From assembly GCF_013386585.1 (NCBI RefSeq), contig NZ_JACARO010000090.1, positions 1 to 64,000 of the forward strand: a stretch of 64,000 bases of DNA, given 5' to 3'. The notes beneath the pieces were generated by a model. That model ran no database searches and was not told where the DNA came from. It was given only the letters and a program-made list of their open reading frames with translations. Positions 16,720-24,534 of this stretch are shown one piece after another. How positions within the stretch are numbered: position 1 is the stretch's first letter; every line of letters starts with the position of its first letter. Both the position numbers and the translations under genes were made by a program. Origin of the DNA: Pseudomonas sp. P7548 (GTDB lineage Bacteria; Pseudomonadota; Gammaproteobacteria; Pseudomonadales; Pseudomonadaceae).

Positions 16720-17892
16720 TCAGGCGATCGGCAGACTGAAGCTGAACACCGTGCCGTGCTGCTCGCTAGTAGTGACGCTCAACTCACCGCCGTGGGCATC
16801 GGCAATCTGCTTGACGATGTACAACCCCAGGCCCAGACCGGCCTGGGGCGTGTCGATGATCGGGCGTGAGTAGGGCTGGAACAACCGAGGCAAGGCCTGC
16901 TCGTTGATCTGCCCGGCGTTCTTCACTGTCAGGGTGAAGTGCTGGTGTTCGACCTGCGCACTCACGTACACCGGGCTGCGCGGGTGGCCGTGGTGGATGG
17001 CGTTGGCCACCAGGTTGGAGAGCAATTGCGCCAGCCGGTCACGATCGCCGTACACCCCGCGCAGGTCGCCGATATCGGCGTGGATCAAGCGTTGCGGGTG
17101 CACGCTTTGCACTTCGGCCACCACCTGGTGCAAGGCCTCTTGCAGGTCCTGGCAGTCGCTGCAATGCAGCGGCAGGCCGCTGCCCATGCGGCCTCGGGCA
17201 AAATCGAGGACGTCTTCGACCAACTGCGCCGCGCGTTTGCCGCTGGCGAGAATGTGCTGCACCAGTGGGTCGGTGGTGGGGTTGGGGTGTTTGCGCAGCA
17301 AGCGTTCGGCACCGAAGTTGATGGCGAACAGCGGGTTGCGCAGGTCGTGCCCGAGTACGGCAATGAACTGCTCGCGCAACTCGGCAGTGCCGCGCTCTTC
17401 CAACAGCTCGGCTTCAGTCTGTTGCTGGTTTTCTTCGGCTTCTATTTGCAACGAGAGCAGGCGGGCGAACGATTCCATGGTCGACTGGATCGTACTGCTG
17501 CGCAGTTGCGCAGGGTTGGGGTCGAGGGCGCAGATCGTGCCGAAGAAGCGTCCGTCGGTACGGAACACTGGCACGGAAATGTAGCTTTCGAACACGTAGA
17601 GACGTGGGGTGTGGTGATTGCAATAGACCGGGTCTTCACTGGCCTTGTCGATCACGACGGACTCGTGGGAGCTGCGGATTTCGTGGCAAATGGTGGTGGT
17701 CAGGTCCAGTTCGCTGCCGACGCCGAGCCCGAAGTCCAGCTTGTCGAGCACGGCGCAGGCGGTCCAGTGGTCGTCAGTGACCCGGGCCACGGCGGCAAAG
17801 CGCAAACCGGTCATGTCGCTGATGACCTTGAGCATCGCGGGCACGGCGCTGATGCGGCCAATGGTGGCGATGTCGGCGGCTTTCTGCCCCAT
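16720..17892 (-). CDS. GAF-domain sensor histidine kinase
   Basis: 390-residue soluble kinase. A GAF domain (about residues 20-155, with CHEIRSSHESVVIDKAS and RFFGTICALDPNP) is followed by the HisKA helix with the phospho-accepting histidine in VLGHDLRNPLFAINFG (about 193) and a HATPase domain with NLVANAIHHG and GLGLGLYIVKQIADAHGG. No transmembrane segments are seen, so it senses a cytoplasmic or membrane-permeant cue. The family resembles phytochrome-related kinases but lacks the PAS-PHY part. No response regulator is adjacent, so its partner is elsewhere. Confidence 0.85.
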   Translation of the reverse strand: MGQKAADIATIGRISAVPAMLKVISDMTGLRFAAVARVTDDHWTACAVLDKLDFGLGVGSELDLTTTICHEIRSSHESVVIDKASEDPVYCNHHTPRLYVFESYISVPVFRTDGRFFGTICALDPNPAQLRSSTIQSTMESFARLLSLQIEAEENQQQTEAELLEERGTAELREQFIAVLGHDLRNPLFAINFGAERLLRKHPNPTTDPLVQHILASGKRAAQLVEDVLDFARGRMGSGLPLHCSDCQDLQEALHQVVAEVQSVHPQRLIHADIGDLRGVYGDRDRLAQLLSNLVANAIHHGHPRSPVYVSAQVEHQHFTLTVKNAGQINEQALPRLFQPYSRPIIDTPQAGLGLGLYIVKQIADAHGGELSVTTSEQHGTVFSFSLPIA

Positions 17893-17966
17893 GCAATACC
17901 TCCATGTGCAAGGCGGTGGTCTGTAGCAGGAAGTCTAGCGACCTTGTGGGCGTAGGTGTCATTTTT

Positions 17967-18061
17967 GTAGTGAGCGGGCTTGCCCCGCGCTGCGGTGTGT
18001 CAGGTTGACCGAGGCGCGGTGTGTCAGGTAGATCGCGGCGCGGGGCAAGCCCGCTCACTAC
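17967..18061. repeat. REPIN of a second sequence type
   Basis: Opposed ends GTAGTGAGCGGGCTTGCCCC and complement, with a duplicated internal unit (GCGGTGTGTCAGGT appears twice, at about 17990 and 18016). Distinct from the GTGGGAGC type found elsewhere in the window. Confidence 0.8.
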
Positions 18062-18070
18062 AGCAGGCAT

Positions 18071-18100
18071 AAAAAAACGCGCCATTTGGCGCGTTTTTTT
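18071..18100 (-). terminator. Rho-independent terminator of the PepSY gene
   Basis: Perfect GCGCCA/TGGCGC hairpin (ACGCGCCATTTGGCGCGT) with A7 on the left and T7 on the right, so it can work in both directions. It begins 10 bases beyond the PepSY stop codon. Confidence 0.9.
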
Positions 18101-18110
18101 GAGGGGTAAC

Positions 18111-18416
18111 TCAGGTGTCTTGCTTGTTTTCCAGCACTTCGCCGGTCTTGGCGTCGAGCTTCACGTCCCACTTCTTGCCGGTGGTATCGGTCAGGTCTGC
18201 TTCGTAGACCAGGCGACCGGCTTCGCGGTCCAGTTCGGTGTCGGTGATGGTGGCGCCTGGGTGTTTGGCCAGGGCGGCGGCGTTGAGTTTTTCAAAAGCC
18301 ATCACGTCGCCAGACTTAAGCAGGCTTGGAATCTGGTCCGGGCGCACGTCGGCTTGTGCCAGGCCAGCAGTCAGGGTCAGGGCGGTGGCGGCGAACAGGG
18401 CGGTCAGGGTTTTCAT
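18111..18416 (-). CDS. Secreted PepSY-domain peptide
   Basis: 101 residues with a signal peptide (MKTLTALFAATALTLTAGLAQA, cleavage after AQA) and one PepSY domain (ADLTDTTGKKWDVKLDAKTG) that fills the mature protein. PepSY domains in the periplasm are thought to inhibit proteases or bind ligands, and small single-domain forms often lie next to two-component systems. Here the neighbour in the same direction downstream is the GAF kinase, but a terminator separates them. Function beyond the domain cannot be given. Confidence 0.82.
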   Translation of the reverse strand: MKTLTALFAATALTLTAGLAQADVRPDQIPSLLKSGDVMAFEKLNAAALAKHPGATITDTELDREAGRLVYEADLTDTTGKKWDVKLDAKTGEVLENKQDT

Positions 18417-18570
18417 GGTGTGTTTCCTTCTTCGGTGAGCTGTTTAAGTGGGATCAGGTTATCCAGCGCAACTTAATTCACCCTTAATTGATTCAAACCG
18501 TTGCGCCGTTTGTTCAAGCCACCGATTTTGCTGGCTTTCATGCTGGGGGCTCACTTGAAGGGAGACTCGA

Positions 18571-19434
18571 ATGAAAACGTGTGTGAGCTGGATCTATGCG
18601 CCACTGTTCCTGTTGGGCTTTATCGGCCTGGGCCTCTATTGGCCAGGCTGGCTGGTGCTGATATTCGTGGCGGCGGTGGCCGTGTCATTTCTGGCCGAGC
18701 AATGGCTGCCCTATGAACCGCAGTGGAACCGCAGCCTGGGCGATCGTCGACGGGACACGCTGCATGCATTGGTCAACGAAAGCCTGAACGCCGTGGGCCT
18801 GTTGATCCTGCCGGGGCTGACCGCGCTGCTGGCCTTCGACGGGATCTGGCCGCGTGGCTGGGCCCTGTGGGAGCAACTGCTGCTGGCGGTTGTGCTGGCC
18901 GACGCCGGCATCACCCTGATGCACTACGCCAGCCACCGCTTCGCCGCGCTCTGGCGGTTGCACGCGGTGCATCACAGCGTGGAACGACTCTATGGCTTCA
19001 ACGGGCTGATGAAGCACCCCTTGCACCAGATGCTCGAAGCGACGGCAGGCCTGCTGCCGTTGATCTTGATGGGCATTCCGCTGGACGTGGCGCAGTTGTT
19101 GGCCCTGGCCATCGCCATCCAGCTGTTGTTGCAGCATTCCAACGTGGACATGCGCCTGGGGCCGCTGCGCTGGGTGTTTGCCTGGGCGCCGGTGCATCGC
19201 TTCCACCACATGAAATATGGCCGGGCCGGTGATGTGAATTTCGGCTTGTTTTTCAACCTGTGGGATGGGCTGTTGGGCACGGCGTTTTATCGCGAAGGTT
19301 ATCGCATGGGGCCGGGCGACCTGGGCATCGGCAGCCGGCCGGACTTTCCGGTGGCGTATGGCGCGCAATTGCGTGACCCGTTTATGACGGTACGGATGGG
19401 CAAAGAGCCTGTGTTGCCGGAAGCGTTACGCTAA
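18571..19434 (+). CDS. Sterol desaturase / fatty acid hydroxylase family membrane protein
   Basis: 287-residue membrane protein with the histidine clusters of the di-iron hydroxylase superfamily: HYASHR, WRLHAVHHSVERL and RFHHMKYGR, plus a membrane segment at the N-terminus and others between them. These clusters bind the two irons that activate oxygen for hydroxylation or desaturation of a lipid. The lipid substrate is unknown. A strong ribosome-binding site (GAAGGGAG) precedes the ATG. Its 3' end overlaps the convergent AraC-type gene by 9 bases. Confidence 0.85.
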   Translation: MKTCVSWIYAPLFLLGFIGLGLYWPGWLVLIFVAAVAVSFLAEQWLPYEPQWNRSLGDRRRDTLHALVNESLNAVGLLILPGLTALLAFDGIWPRGWALWEQLLLAVVLADAGITLMHYASHRFAALWRLHAVHHSVERLYGFNGLMKHPLHQMLEATAGLLPLILMGIPLDVAQLLALAIAIQLLLQHSNVDMRLGPLRWVFAWAPVHRFHHMKYGRAGDVNFGLFFNLWDGLLGTAFYREGYRMGPGDLGIGSRPDFPVAYGAQLRDPFMTVRMGKEPVLPEALR

Positions 19435-20103
19435 AAGCCGCACCTGCAATTGGCGCAACGAGGCGCCAGCGGTAACGCCGAACAGCTGCTTCATGGTGCG
19501 CGAGAAGTGCGCCGAGTCGGCAAAGCCTGCACCGTGGGCGGCTTCGGTGAGGCTGCTGCCCGCCAACGCCAAGTGCAGGGCCACGCGCAAACGGCGCCAC
19601 AGTACCAGGCGCCGCACCGGCAAGCCCAATTGCTGAGTGAACAGGCGTTCCAGCTGGCTCAGTGACAGGTGCGCCGCGTCGGCCAGGGCCTGAGCGCTGA
19701 CCTTGCCCGTCAGATGCTGATCGAGGGTGTACAGGGCGCGCGCCAGGCGTGGGTCGTCTAGCGGTTGCCGGGGGAGCTGGCGCAGGTGGGTGTCGAGCGT
19801 TTCCAGGGACGGCTCGGTGAGTTCCAGCAGTGACTGCAGGGGCTCGATCGCAAAGGCGACGGGTTCGGCGTACAGCACCAGCACTTCATCGTCGGCCTGG
19901 AGAATGGCGTGGGACTGGCGCGAAGGGATCAACAGGCGATGGGCCGTGATCACACGGCCATCAAGGCCGACCGTGAAAGGCCGGCCCGTGCAGAACATCA
20001 ACTGATGGGCGTAGTGCCCATGGGGCGCAGTGCGCCCCAGCTGGCCGAGGATCAGGCCGTAGTCATGCCCCAGCCACAGGCGGCCTGACCATTCGGGCTT
20101 CAC
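19426..20103 (-). CDS. AraC-family regulator, translationally coupled to glpQ
   Basis: 225 residues. The N-terminal part resembles a cupin (HGHYAHQLMFCTGRPFTVG). The C-terminal part, about residues 125-225, has the two helix-turn-helix motifs of AraC (ALADAAHLSLSQLERLFTQQ and EAAHGAGFADSAHFSRTMKQLFG). It starts with GTG placed directly after the glpQ stop (TGAGTG, no spacer), so it is likely translated by ribosomes finishing glpQ. Its target genes are unknown; autoregulation together with glpQ is possible. Confidence 0.8.
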   Translation of the reverse strand: MKPEWSGRLWLGHDYGLILGQLGRTAPHGHYAHQLMFCTGRPFTVGLDGRVITAHRLLIPSRQSHAILQADDEVLVLYAEPVAFAIEPLQSLLELTEPSLETLDTHLRQLPRQPLDDPRLARALYTLDQHLTGKVSAQALADAAHLSLSQLERLFTQQLGLPVRRLVLWRRLRVALHLALAGSSLTEAAHGAGFADSAHFSRTMKQLFGVTAGASLRQLQVRLLA

Positions 20104-21231
20104 TCAGTAGCCATTGTCCTTGAGCAGGTCCTGCACGCTCGACGACGGCCAGCGCTTGTAGAACTTCAGCAGTTCGGCAGCGCGGTTGGTGAAGATGCCA
20201 TCCACGCCGGCCTTCATGACTTTTTCGAAGTCCACGGGCTCATCCACGGTGTACACATGCACCAGCAGGCCCTTGTCGTGGGTCAGTTGGTTCATTTCAG
20301 GCTTCACCAGGTCGGTGTAGCTCTGGTCGCCATGGTTGGTCAGCTCGGCCGAGGGGCCGGTGCCGATCGCGCCCAGGCTCTTGGCTTCGTCCACCCATTT
20401 TTCGAACTCGGCGGCGTCCTTCGGCTCCTGCTTGGCGTAGTAGGCGGCCTTGGTCGCTTCGCCGGACTCGGCGAAGGTCTGGGTGGATTTAGGCTCGATG
20501 CTGCCTGCACCGACCCACAGCAGCAGGATTTTTGGGGTGTTGGGCATTTCTTTCTGCAGCTCTTTCAAGCTGTCTTTTTCAAACGTCTGCAGCACCACGC
20601 GGCCCTTGCCCTGGCCGACGCCGGTGTTGCTCTTGCCCAGCTTGGAACCGGCGGAGCTCAACCAGCCCTTGTCCAGCAGCTTGTTTTTCAGGTCGGCCTC
20701 GATGCCCGGGAATTGCTTGGGTTCCTTGGTCTCGATGTACAGGCCGGGTTTGTGCTGCGGGTTGCCTTCGGCAATCTTGATGATTTCGTCCAGGCTCTGG
20801 ATTTTCAGGCCGACGAACGCCGGGCGGGCGCGGTCCGGGTAGGCTGCGTTGAACCAGCTGCCAGCGTCCAGGGTGCGCAGTTCGGCCCAGGTGAACTCGT
20901 TGGCGGGGGCGTCTTTGCGGTCCGGGAATTTGGTGGCCACGTCGGTGGTGCGTTGCAGGTTGTTGTCGTGCAGGGCGAACAGCACGCCGTCCTTGCTGCG
21001 TTGCAGGTCCATTTCCAGGTAGTCGGCGCCCAGGTCGCGTGCGACCTTATAAGCAGCGGCGGTGGACTCGGGGGCGTCGTAGGAAGCGCCACGGTGGGCG
21101 ATGACGGCAGGGTAGGGAATGCCTTCGTTTGTCGCCAGTTCAGCCGGGCTGATCGGGGCTTCAGCCTGTGCCTGGCCGAGGCCGAGCATCAGCGCGAGCA
21201 GCAAGGCGCTCTTGGTAAACGTGACAGGCAT
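20104..21231 (-). CDS. glpQ: Periplasmic glycerophosphodiester phosphodiesterase
   Basis: 375-residue secreted GlpQ-type enzyme that splits glycerophosphodiesters into glycerol-3-phosphate and an alcohol, recovering phospholipid head groups. The catalytic region shows AVIAHRGASYDAPESTAAAY (His-Arg motif, about residue 45), LEMDLQRSKDGVLFALHDN (metal-binding Glu/Asp and catalytic His) and the ending GVDGIFTNRAAELL. A signal peptide (SALLLALMLGLGQAQA) starts at the ATG at 21231, which has AAAGGA at good spacing; longer readings add a non-signal leader. Followed without gap by the AraC gene. Confidence 0.88.
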   Translation of the reverse strand: MPVTFTKSALLLALMLGLGQAQAEAPISPAELATNEGIPYPAVIAHRGASYDAPESTAAAYKVARDLGADYLEMDLQRSKDGVLFALHDNNLQRTTDVATKFPDRKDAPANEFTWAELRTLDAGSWFNAAYPDRARPAFVGLKIQSLDEIIKIAEGNPQHKPGLYIETKEPKQFPGIEADLKNKLLDKGWLSSAGSKLGKSNTGVGQGKGRVVLQTFEKDSLKELQKEMPNTPKILLLWVGAGSIEPKSTQTFAESGEATKAAYYAKQEPKDAAEFEKWVDEAKSLGAIGTGPSAELTNHGDQSYTDLVKPEMNQLTHDKGLLVHVYTVDEPVDFEKVMKAGVDGIFTNRAAELLKFYKRWPSSSVQDLLKDNGY

Positions 21232-21394
21232 ATGCGAAGTCCTTTCGTGGAGGTAACTTTGAGAAGGCGTCCTTTTTAACAATTGATTGCGAAAGGCGCT
21301 ATCACCAAACCGACATTAACGTGCGCAGGCTCCATTTTTCTCGGTTTTTTTATGCGGTGTTGCAGTAGGATTGGCCGAAGACGCCCCGTTAGAG

Positions 21395-21446
21395 GGCAGT
21401 CATTTCTGCCACGCGTGTAAACCATCTTTCCAGTCCCAGTGGGACT
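21395..21446 (+). promoter_or_regulatory. Two small hairpins in the leader of the 107-residue unknown protein
   Basis: GGCAG-N6-CTGCC (21395-21410) and AGTCCC-AGT-GGGACT followed by TTTC (21432-21446). The second lies only 17 bases before the start codon and just before the GAGG ribosome-binding site, so it could affect translation or early termination. Function not established. Confidence 0.4.
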
Positions 21447-21463
21447 TTTCAGTGAGGTTTACC

Positions 21464-21787
21464 ATGCGCATCACGTCCGAACTTATCTGCCAGGCCGCCG
21501 ACGGCCTCCACGGCTTTGTCGGCCTGAACCGCAAGACCGGCCAGTACATCGTACGTTTCAGCGAAGACGCCTTCGGCATGGACGTCGCCGATGACGGCAT
21601 CATCCCCTCCGCCGAATTTGTGTGGCTACCGGCCGCCGATCACGCCATGACCCTGTCCCGGGAGCGCATCCAGCTGCTGATGGATCAGAACATCGACGAC
21701 CGCATCAACATCACCGAGCCGCTGCGGGTGTACATGCGGCGGGTGGAGATCCCGCAGATCAGTGCGATGCGCAGCCTCGTCAGCTAG
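21464..21787 (+). CDS. Conserved hypothetical protein, 107 residues
   Basis: I do not recognise this family. The protein starts at the ATG at 21464 after GAGG. It has no signal peptide or membrane segment, contains FVGLNRKTGQYIVRFSEDAFG in the first half and a charged LSRERIQLLMDQNIDDRINI helix in the second, and ends MRRVEIPQISAMRSLVS. Codon use looks like that of its neighbours, so it is a real chromosomal gene. It is divergent from glpQ and preceded by two small hairpins. A REPIN follows it. Confidence 0.7.
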   Translation: MRITSELICQAADGLHGFVGLNRKTGQYIVRFSEDAFGMDVADDGIIPSAEFVWLPAADHAMTLSRERIQLLMDQNIDDRINITEPLRVYMRRVEIPQISAMRSLVS

Positions 21788-21821
21788 GCGTCACCTTTTT
21801 TCAGCCATGTGAAGGGCTAAA

Positions 21822-21910
21822 TGTGGGAGCGGGCTTGCTCGCGAAGGCGCAGTGCCAGCCACTGAATAGTTGACTGATCCACCGCTTTCGCGAGCAAGCC
21901 CGCTCCCACA
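21822..21910. repeat. REPIN
   Basis: Inverted REP pair (GTGGGAGCGGGCTTGCTCGC and complement) in the gap between two convergent genes; likely serves as their shared transcription end. Confidence 0.85.
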
Positions 21911-21923
21911 AAGGGTTGGCATT

Positions 21924-22244
21924 TTAATTTTGGAATGTGTAGGCGCGTTCGACTTTGCACACGCGGGTTTGAAACGCCGAGTACCAGGTGGCGCGGCCTT
22001 TTTCACGTACCACCTGGTGTTCGGCCTGCTGTTTCCACGCCAGGATCGCCGCCTCGTTGCTCCAGTACGACACGGTGATCCCCAAACCATCCTCACGCGC
22101 CGACTCCACCCCGAGAAACCCCGGCTGTTCGCGGGCCAGTTCCAGCATGCGCGCCGCCGCCTGGCCGTAGCCGTTATCGCCCTCGGTGCGCAGCGAGCTG
22201 AAAATCACTGCGTAGTAGGGCGGGGCCGGTGTGTGGGCGATCAT
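21924..22244 (-). CDS. Antibiotic biosynthesis monooxygenase (ABM) family protein
   Basis: 106-residue dimeric alpha-beta barrel protein of the ABM/YgiN type: YYAVIFSSLRTEGD, the helix MLELAREQPGFLGVESAR, then ITVSYWSNEAAILAWKQQAEH and the end strand WYSAFQTRVCKVERAY. Members range from quinol monooxygenases to haem-degrading enzymes and proteins of unknown use. The start ATG overlaps the stop of the upstream amidotransferase-like gene (ATGA at 22241-22244), so the two are probably made together. Confidence 0.8.
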   Translation of the reverse strand: MIAHTPAPPYYAVIFSSLRTEGDNGYGQAAARMLELAREQPGFLGVESAREDGLGITVSYWSNEAAILAWKQQAEHQVVREKGRATWYSAFQTRVCKVERAYTFQN

Positions 22245-22948
22245 GCTGACACCGCCTGGCAGGCCTTGAGCAGGGCAATCGCCAGCGGCGGTGTGATGCC
22301 TTTGAGCGCGGTGCGTTCGGGTTGGAACAGCGTGGCGACGAAAAACGGGTGGTCCAGCAGTTCCACGGCGCGCAGGTCACCGGCCGAGTCGTGCCCGCTG
22401 GGAATCAGGTCGCCCTCCAATAGTGCGGCGGTGAATTCGGGGTTCATGCCATAACGGCAACGATAGCCTTCATGGAGGTCGAGCGTGCCATAGGCTTCGG
22501 CGATACGCGTGTAGGGCGCCAGGCGCACCGTGTCGATCGCCTCCACCAGCGCGCAGGTCAACGGCGCGATCACCGCGCGTTTGGCATCGGGCGCCAATTC
22601 GCCATGCTCGGCGTCCGCCCAGCCCAGTGCGTTGCGGGCGTATTCCAGCACCGCATGTTGAAAACCACCGCAGGTCCCGAGGAAAGGGTGCTTCTGTTCG
22701 CGGGCAAAACGGATGGCGCGCAAGGCACCGTCCGTGTCGCGATAGGGGCTGGCGGGCACGCACCAGAAGCCATCGAAACCGTGCAAGGGCGCAGTGGACG
22801 TCAGGGTGTCGGTGTCCAGCCACTGGAAATGGACGGTCACGCCCAGTGCTTCTGCGGCCAGCTTCAGCGCCAGGGGGATTGCCTGGTGCGCGGTGACGCT
22901 GGGGTCGTGGTCGCCGATCAAGGCGATGTGCAGGGTGGTGGCTTTCAT
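22241..22948 (-). CDS. CTP-synthase-C-terminal-like class I glutamine amidotransferase homologue
   Basis: 235 residues related to the glutaminase domain of CTP synthase, without the synthetase half. The nucleophile-elbow cysteine is present (FLGTCGGFQHAVLEYARN, about residue 93). The usual catalytic His-Pro-Glu is here FQPE (VATLFQPERTAL), so the histidine is replaced by glutamine. The group is named in databases as CTP synthase C-terminal region-related (seleno)protein; this copy uses ordinary cysteine and has no in-frame TGA. With a broken triad it may not act as a glutaminase. Coupled to the ABM gene; the LysR gene on the other strand is divergent. Confidence 0.75.
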   Translation of the reverse strand: MKATTLHIALIGDHDPSVTAHQAIPLALKLAAEALGVTVHFQWLDTDTLTSTAPLHGFDGFWCVPASPYRDTDGALRAIRFAREQKHPFLGTCGGFQHAVLEYARNALGWADAEHGELAPDAKRAVIAPLTCALVEAIDTVRLAPYTRIAEAYGTLDLHEGYRCRYGMNPEFTAALLEGDLIPSGHDSAGDLRAVELLDHPFFVATLFQPERTALKGITPPLAIALLKACQAVSA

Positions 22949-23001
22949 CAGGTACGTCCCATGGCTTGTTGTGTCCTGGGGCGCACTATAGATTGGCGTT
23001 C

Positions 23002-23910
23002 ATGCAATCAAAATTGGCGTTTGCCCACATGCTCAATGCAGCCGCGCACTATCAAATCGACTATCCCGACTTATCCTTGATCCTCGCCCTGGTGCGTGGC
23101 GGCACCTTGGCACGGGCCGCCGCGTTGTTGCGGGTGGACGTGTCCACGGTGTTCCGCGCGGTGCGGCGGTTGGAGGCTTCGCTGGGCCAGACGCTGTTTG
23201 AAAAAAGCCGCGCTGGCTACCTGCCTACGGGGTTGGCCAGCAGCCTTGCACAGCAGGCCGAGCGGGCGGAGCAAGCCCTGGAGGCAGCGCGTGTTGGTGT
23301 CGAGCAGGGCGGGGAGGTGATCAGCGGCACGGTGCGGCTGACGTGCACCGACTCGGTACTGCAGGGCTTGCTGCTGCCGGCACTGGCGCAATTCATGCCC
23401 GAGTACCCGGCGCTCACGCTGGAGCTGAGCACTTCCAACGACTTCGCCAACCTCAGCCGGCGCGATGCGGATATCGCCTTGCGCCTGACCAAGACCCCAC
23501 CGGAGCATCTGGTGGGGCGGTGCCTTGGCGCCGTGGCCTATCAGGTGTGCGCCAGCCCGGCGTTTGCGCAACAACATGCGGGCCGGGAGTTGGCGGAACT
23601 GGCCTGGATCGCGCCAGATGATTTCCTGCCTGATCATCCTACGGTGGTTTGGCGCCGCGAACACTTGCCCGGTGTGCGTCCCAGTTATCGTTGCAACAGC
23701 ATGTTGTCGGTGGCCGAGTTGGTGCGCGGCGGCATGGGAGTGGCCGCGTTGCCGGACTTTTTATTGGGGGATGACCTGCAACCGCTTGGCCCGGTATTGA
23801 CTGGGCATGACACGGCGCTGTGGTTGCTTACGCGGCCCGATTGCCGGGCGCTGCGTTCGGTGGTCACCTTATTTGACGAGCTAGCCCGACATGTACGCTG
23901 CTCACTGTAG
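23002..23910 (+). CDS. LysR-family transcriptional regulator
   Basis: About 302 residues; helix-turn-helix with YPDLSLILALVRGGTLARAA and VDVSTVFRAVRRLEASLG, then the effector domain (RRDADIALRLTKTPPEHLVG). Start is uncertain: ATG at 23002 or at 23029, neither with a strong ribosome-binding site; the family-like part begins after both. It is divergent from the amidotransferase-ABM pair and probably regulates it. The TAG stop lies in a REP-like inverted repeat. Confidence 0.82.
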   Translation: MQSKLAFAHMLNAAAHYQIDYPDLSLILALVRGGTLARAAALLRVDVSTVFRAVRRLEASLGQTLFEKSRAGYLPTGLASSLAQQAERAEQALEAARVGVEQGGEVISGTVRLTCTDSVLQGLLLPALAQFMPEYPALTLELSTSNDFANLSRRDADIALRLTKTPPEHLVGRCLGAVAYQVCASPAFAQQHAGRELAELAWIAPDDFLPDHPTVVWRREHLPGVRPSYRCNSMLSVAELVRGGMGVAALPDFLLGDDLQPLGPVLTGHDTALWLLTRPDCRALRSVVTLFDELARHVRCSL

Positions 23911-23934
23911 GAGCCGGCAAGCCGGCTCCTACAG
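23905..23934. repeat. REP-like perfect inverted repeat
   Basis: 14-base perfect stem (CTGTAGGAGCCGGC and complement) around AA, supplying the stop codon of the LysR gene and lying 7 bases before the end of the convergent DUF1003 gene. Confidence 0.8.
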
Positions 23935-23940
23935 GTGACG

Positions 23941-24459
23941 TTAGGGCTTGCGCACAAACTGCTCATGCATTTCGCAGGTCAGGGTCTCGATGCGTTCGGT
24001 CAGTTGCTTGGTCATTTCGGTCAGGCGGGTGTTCTGTTCCAGCAGTTCCAGCAACTGTTTGGTGGTCTGCGCTGCTTGGGCCTGGCGTTCGGTGTTCGCG
24101 ATGGCCAGGGCTTCGCGGTGTTGCGCGTCGGCGTCGGATTGGGCCTTGTCGCGGGCGGCCTGGCGGGTCTGCGCCAGCAGGATCAGCGGCGCGGCGTAGG
24201 CCGATTGCAGGCTGAACGCCAGGTTGAGCAGGATGAACGGGTACACGTCAAAGTGCGTGATGCCGGTCATGTTCAGCACCACCCACAGCACCACGATCGC
24301 AGTTTGCGCGCCGAGGAAGGTGGGGGTGCCAAAGAAGCGTGCGAAGGCTTCGGCCTTGAGGGCGAAGGTGTCGTTGCCGAAGGTGGGCGCCAGGTGGGCG
24401 TGGCCTCGGTGGAAACGCAGGTGGTCGACGGGGGCTGTGTCTGGCTTGTCGGGGGTCAT
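23941..24459 (-). CDS. DUF1003 membrane protein
   Basis: 172 residues. Two transmembrane segments in the middle (AIVVLWVVLNMTGI and YPFILLNLAFSLQSAYAAPLIL) form the DUF1003 core, and the long C-terminal tail (about residues 110-172) is a predicted coiled coil (LLELLEQNTRLTEMTKQL). The family has no settled function. I start it at ATG 24459 because similarity begins with the following residues; the extension to 24522 is not family-like. It is followed downstream, convergently, by a LysR gene. Confidence 0.78.
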   Translation of the reverse strand: MTPDKPDTAPVDHLRFHRGHAHLAPTFGNDTFALKAEAFARFFGTPTFLGAQTAIVVLWVVLNMTGITHFDVYPFILLNLAFSLQSAYAAPLILLAQTRQAARDKAQSDADAQHREALAIANTERQAQAAQTTKQLLELLEQNTRLTEMTKQLTERIETLTCEMHEQFVRKP

Positions 24460-24534
24460 GGCGGGCTCGAATCCTTGGCATAAGACAGTCAGCACTATAG
24501 ACCGGGCCCCCGGGCCAGACACATGAAGATCGGG

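Noticed and set aside
22241..22948. Selenocysteine in the amidotransferase-like protein
   Set aside because: The relevant codon is an ordinary cysteine codon and no in-frame TGA or nearby SECIS-like hairpin is seen.
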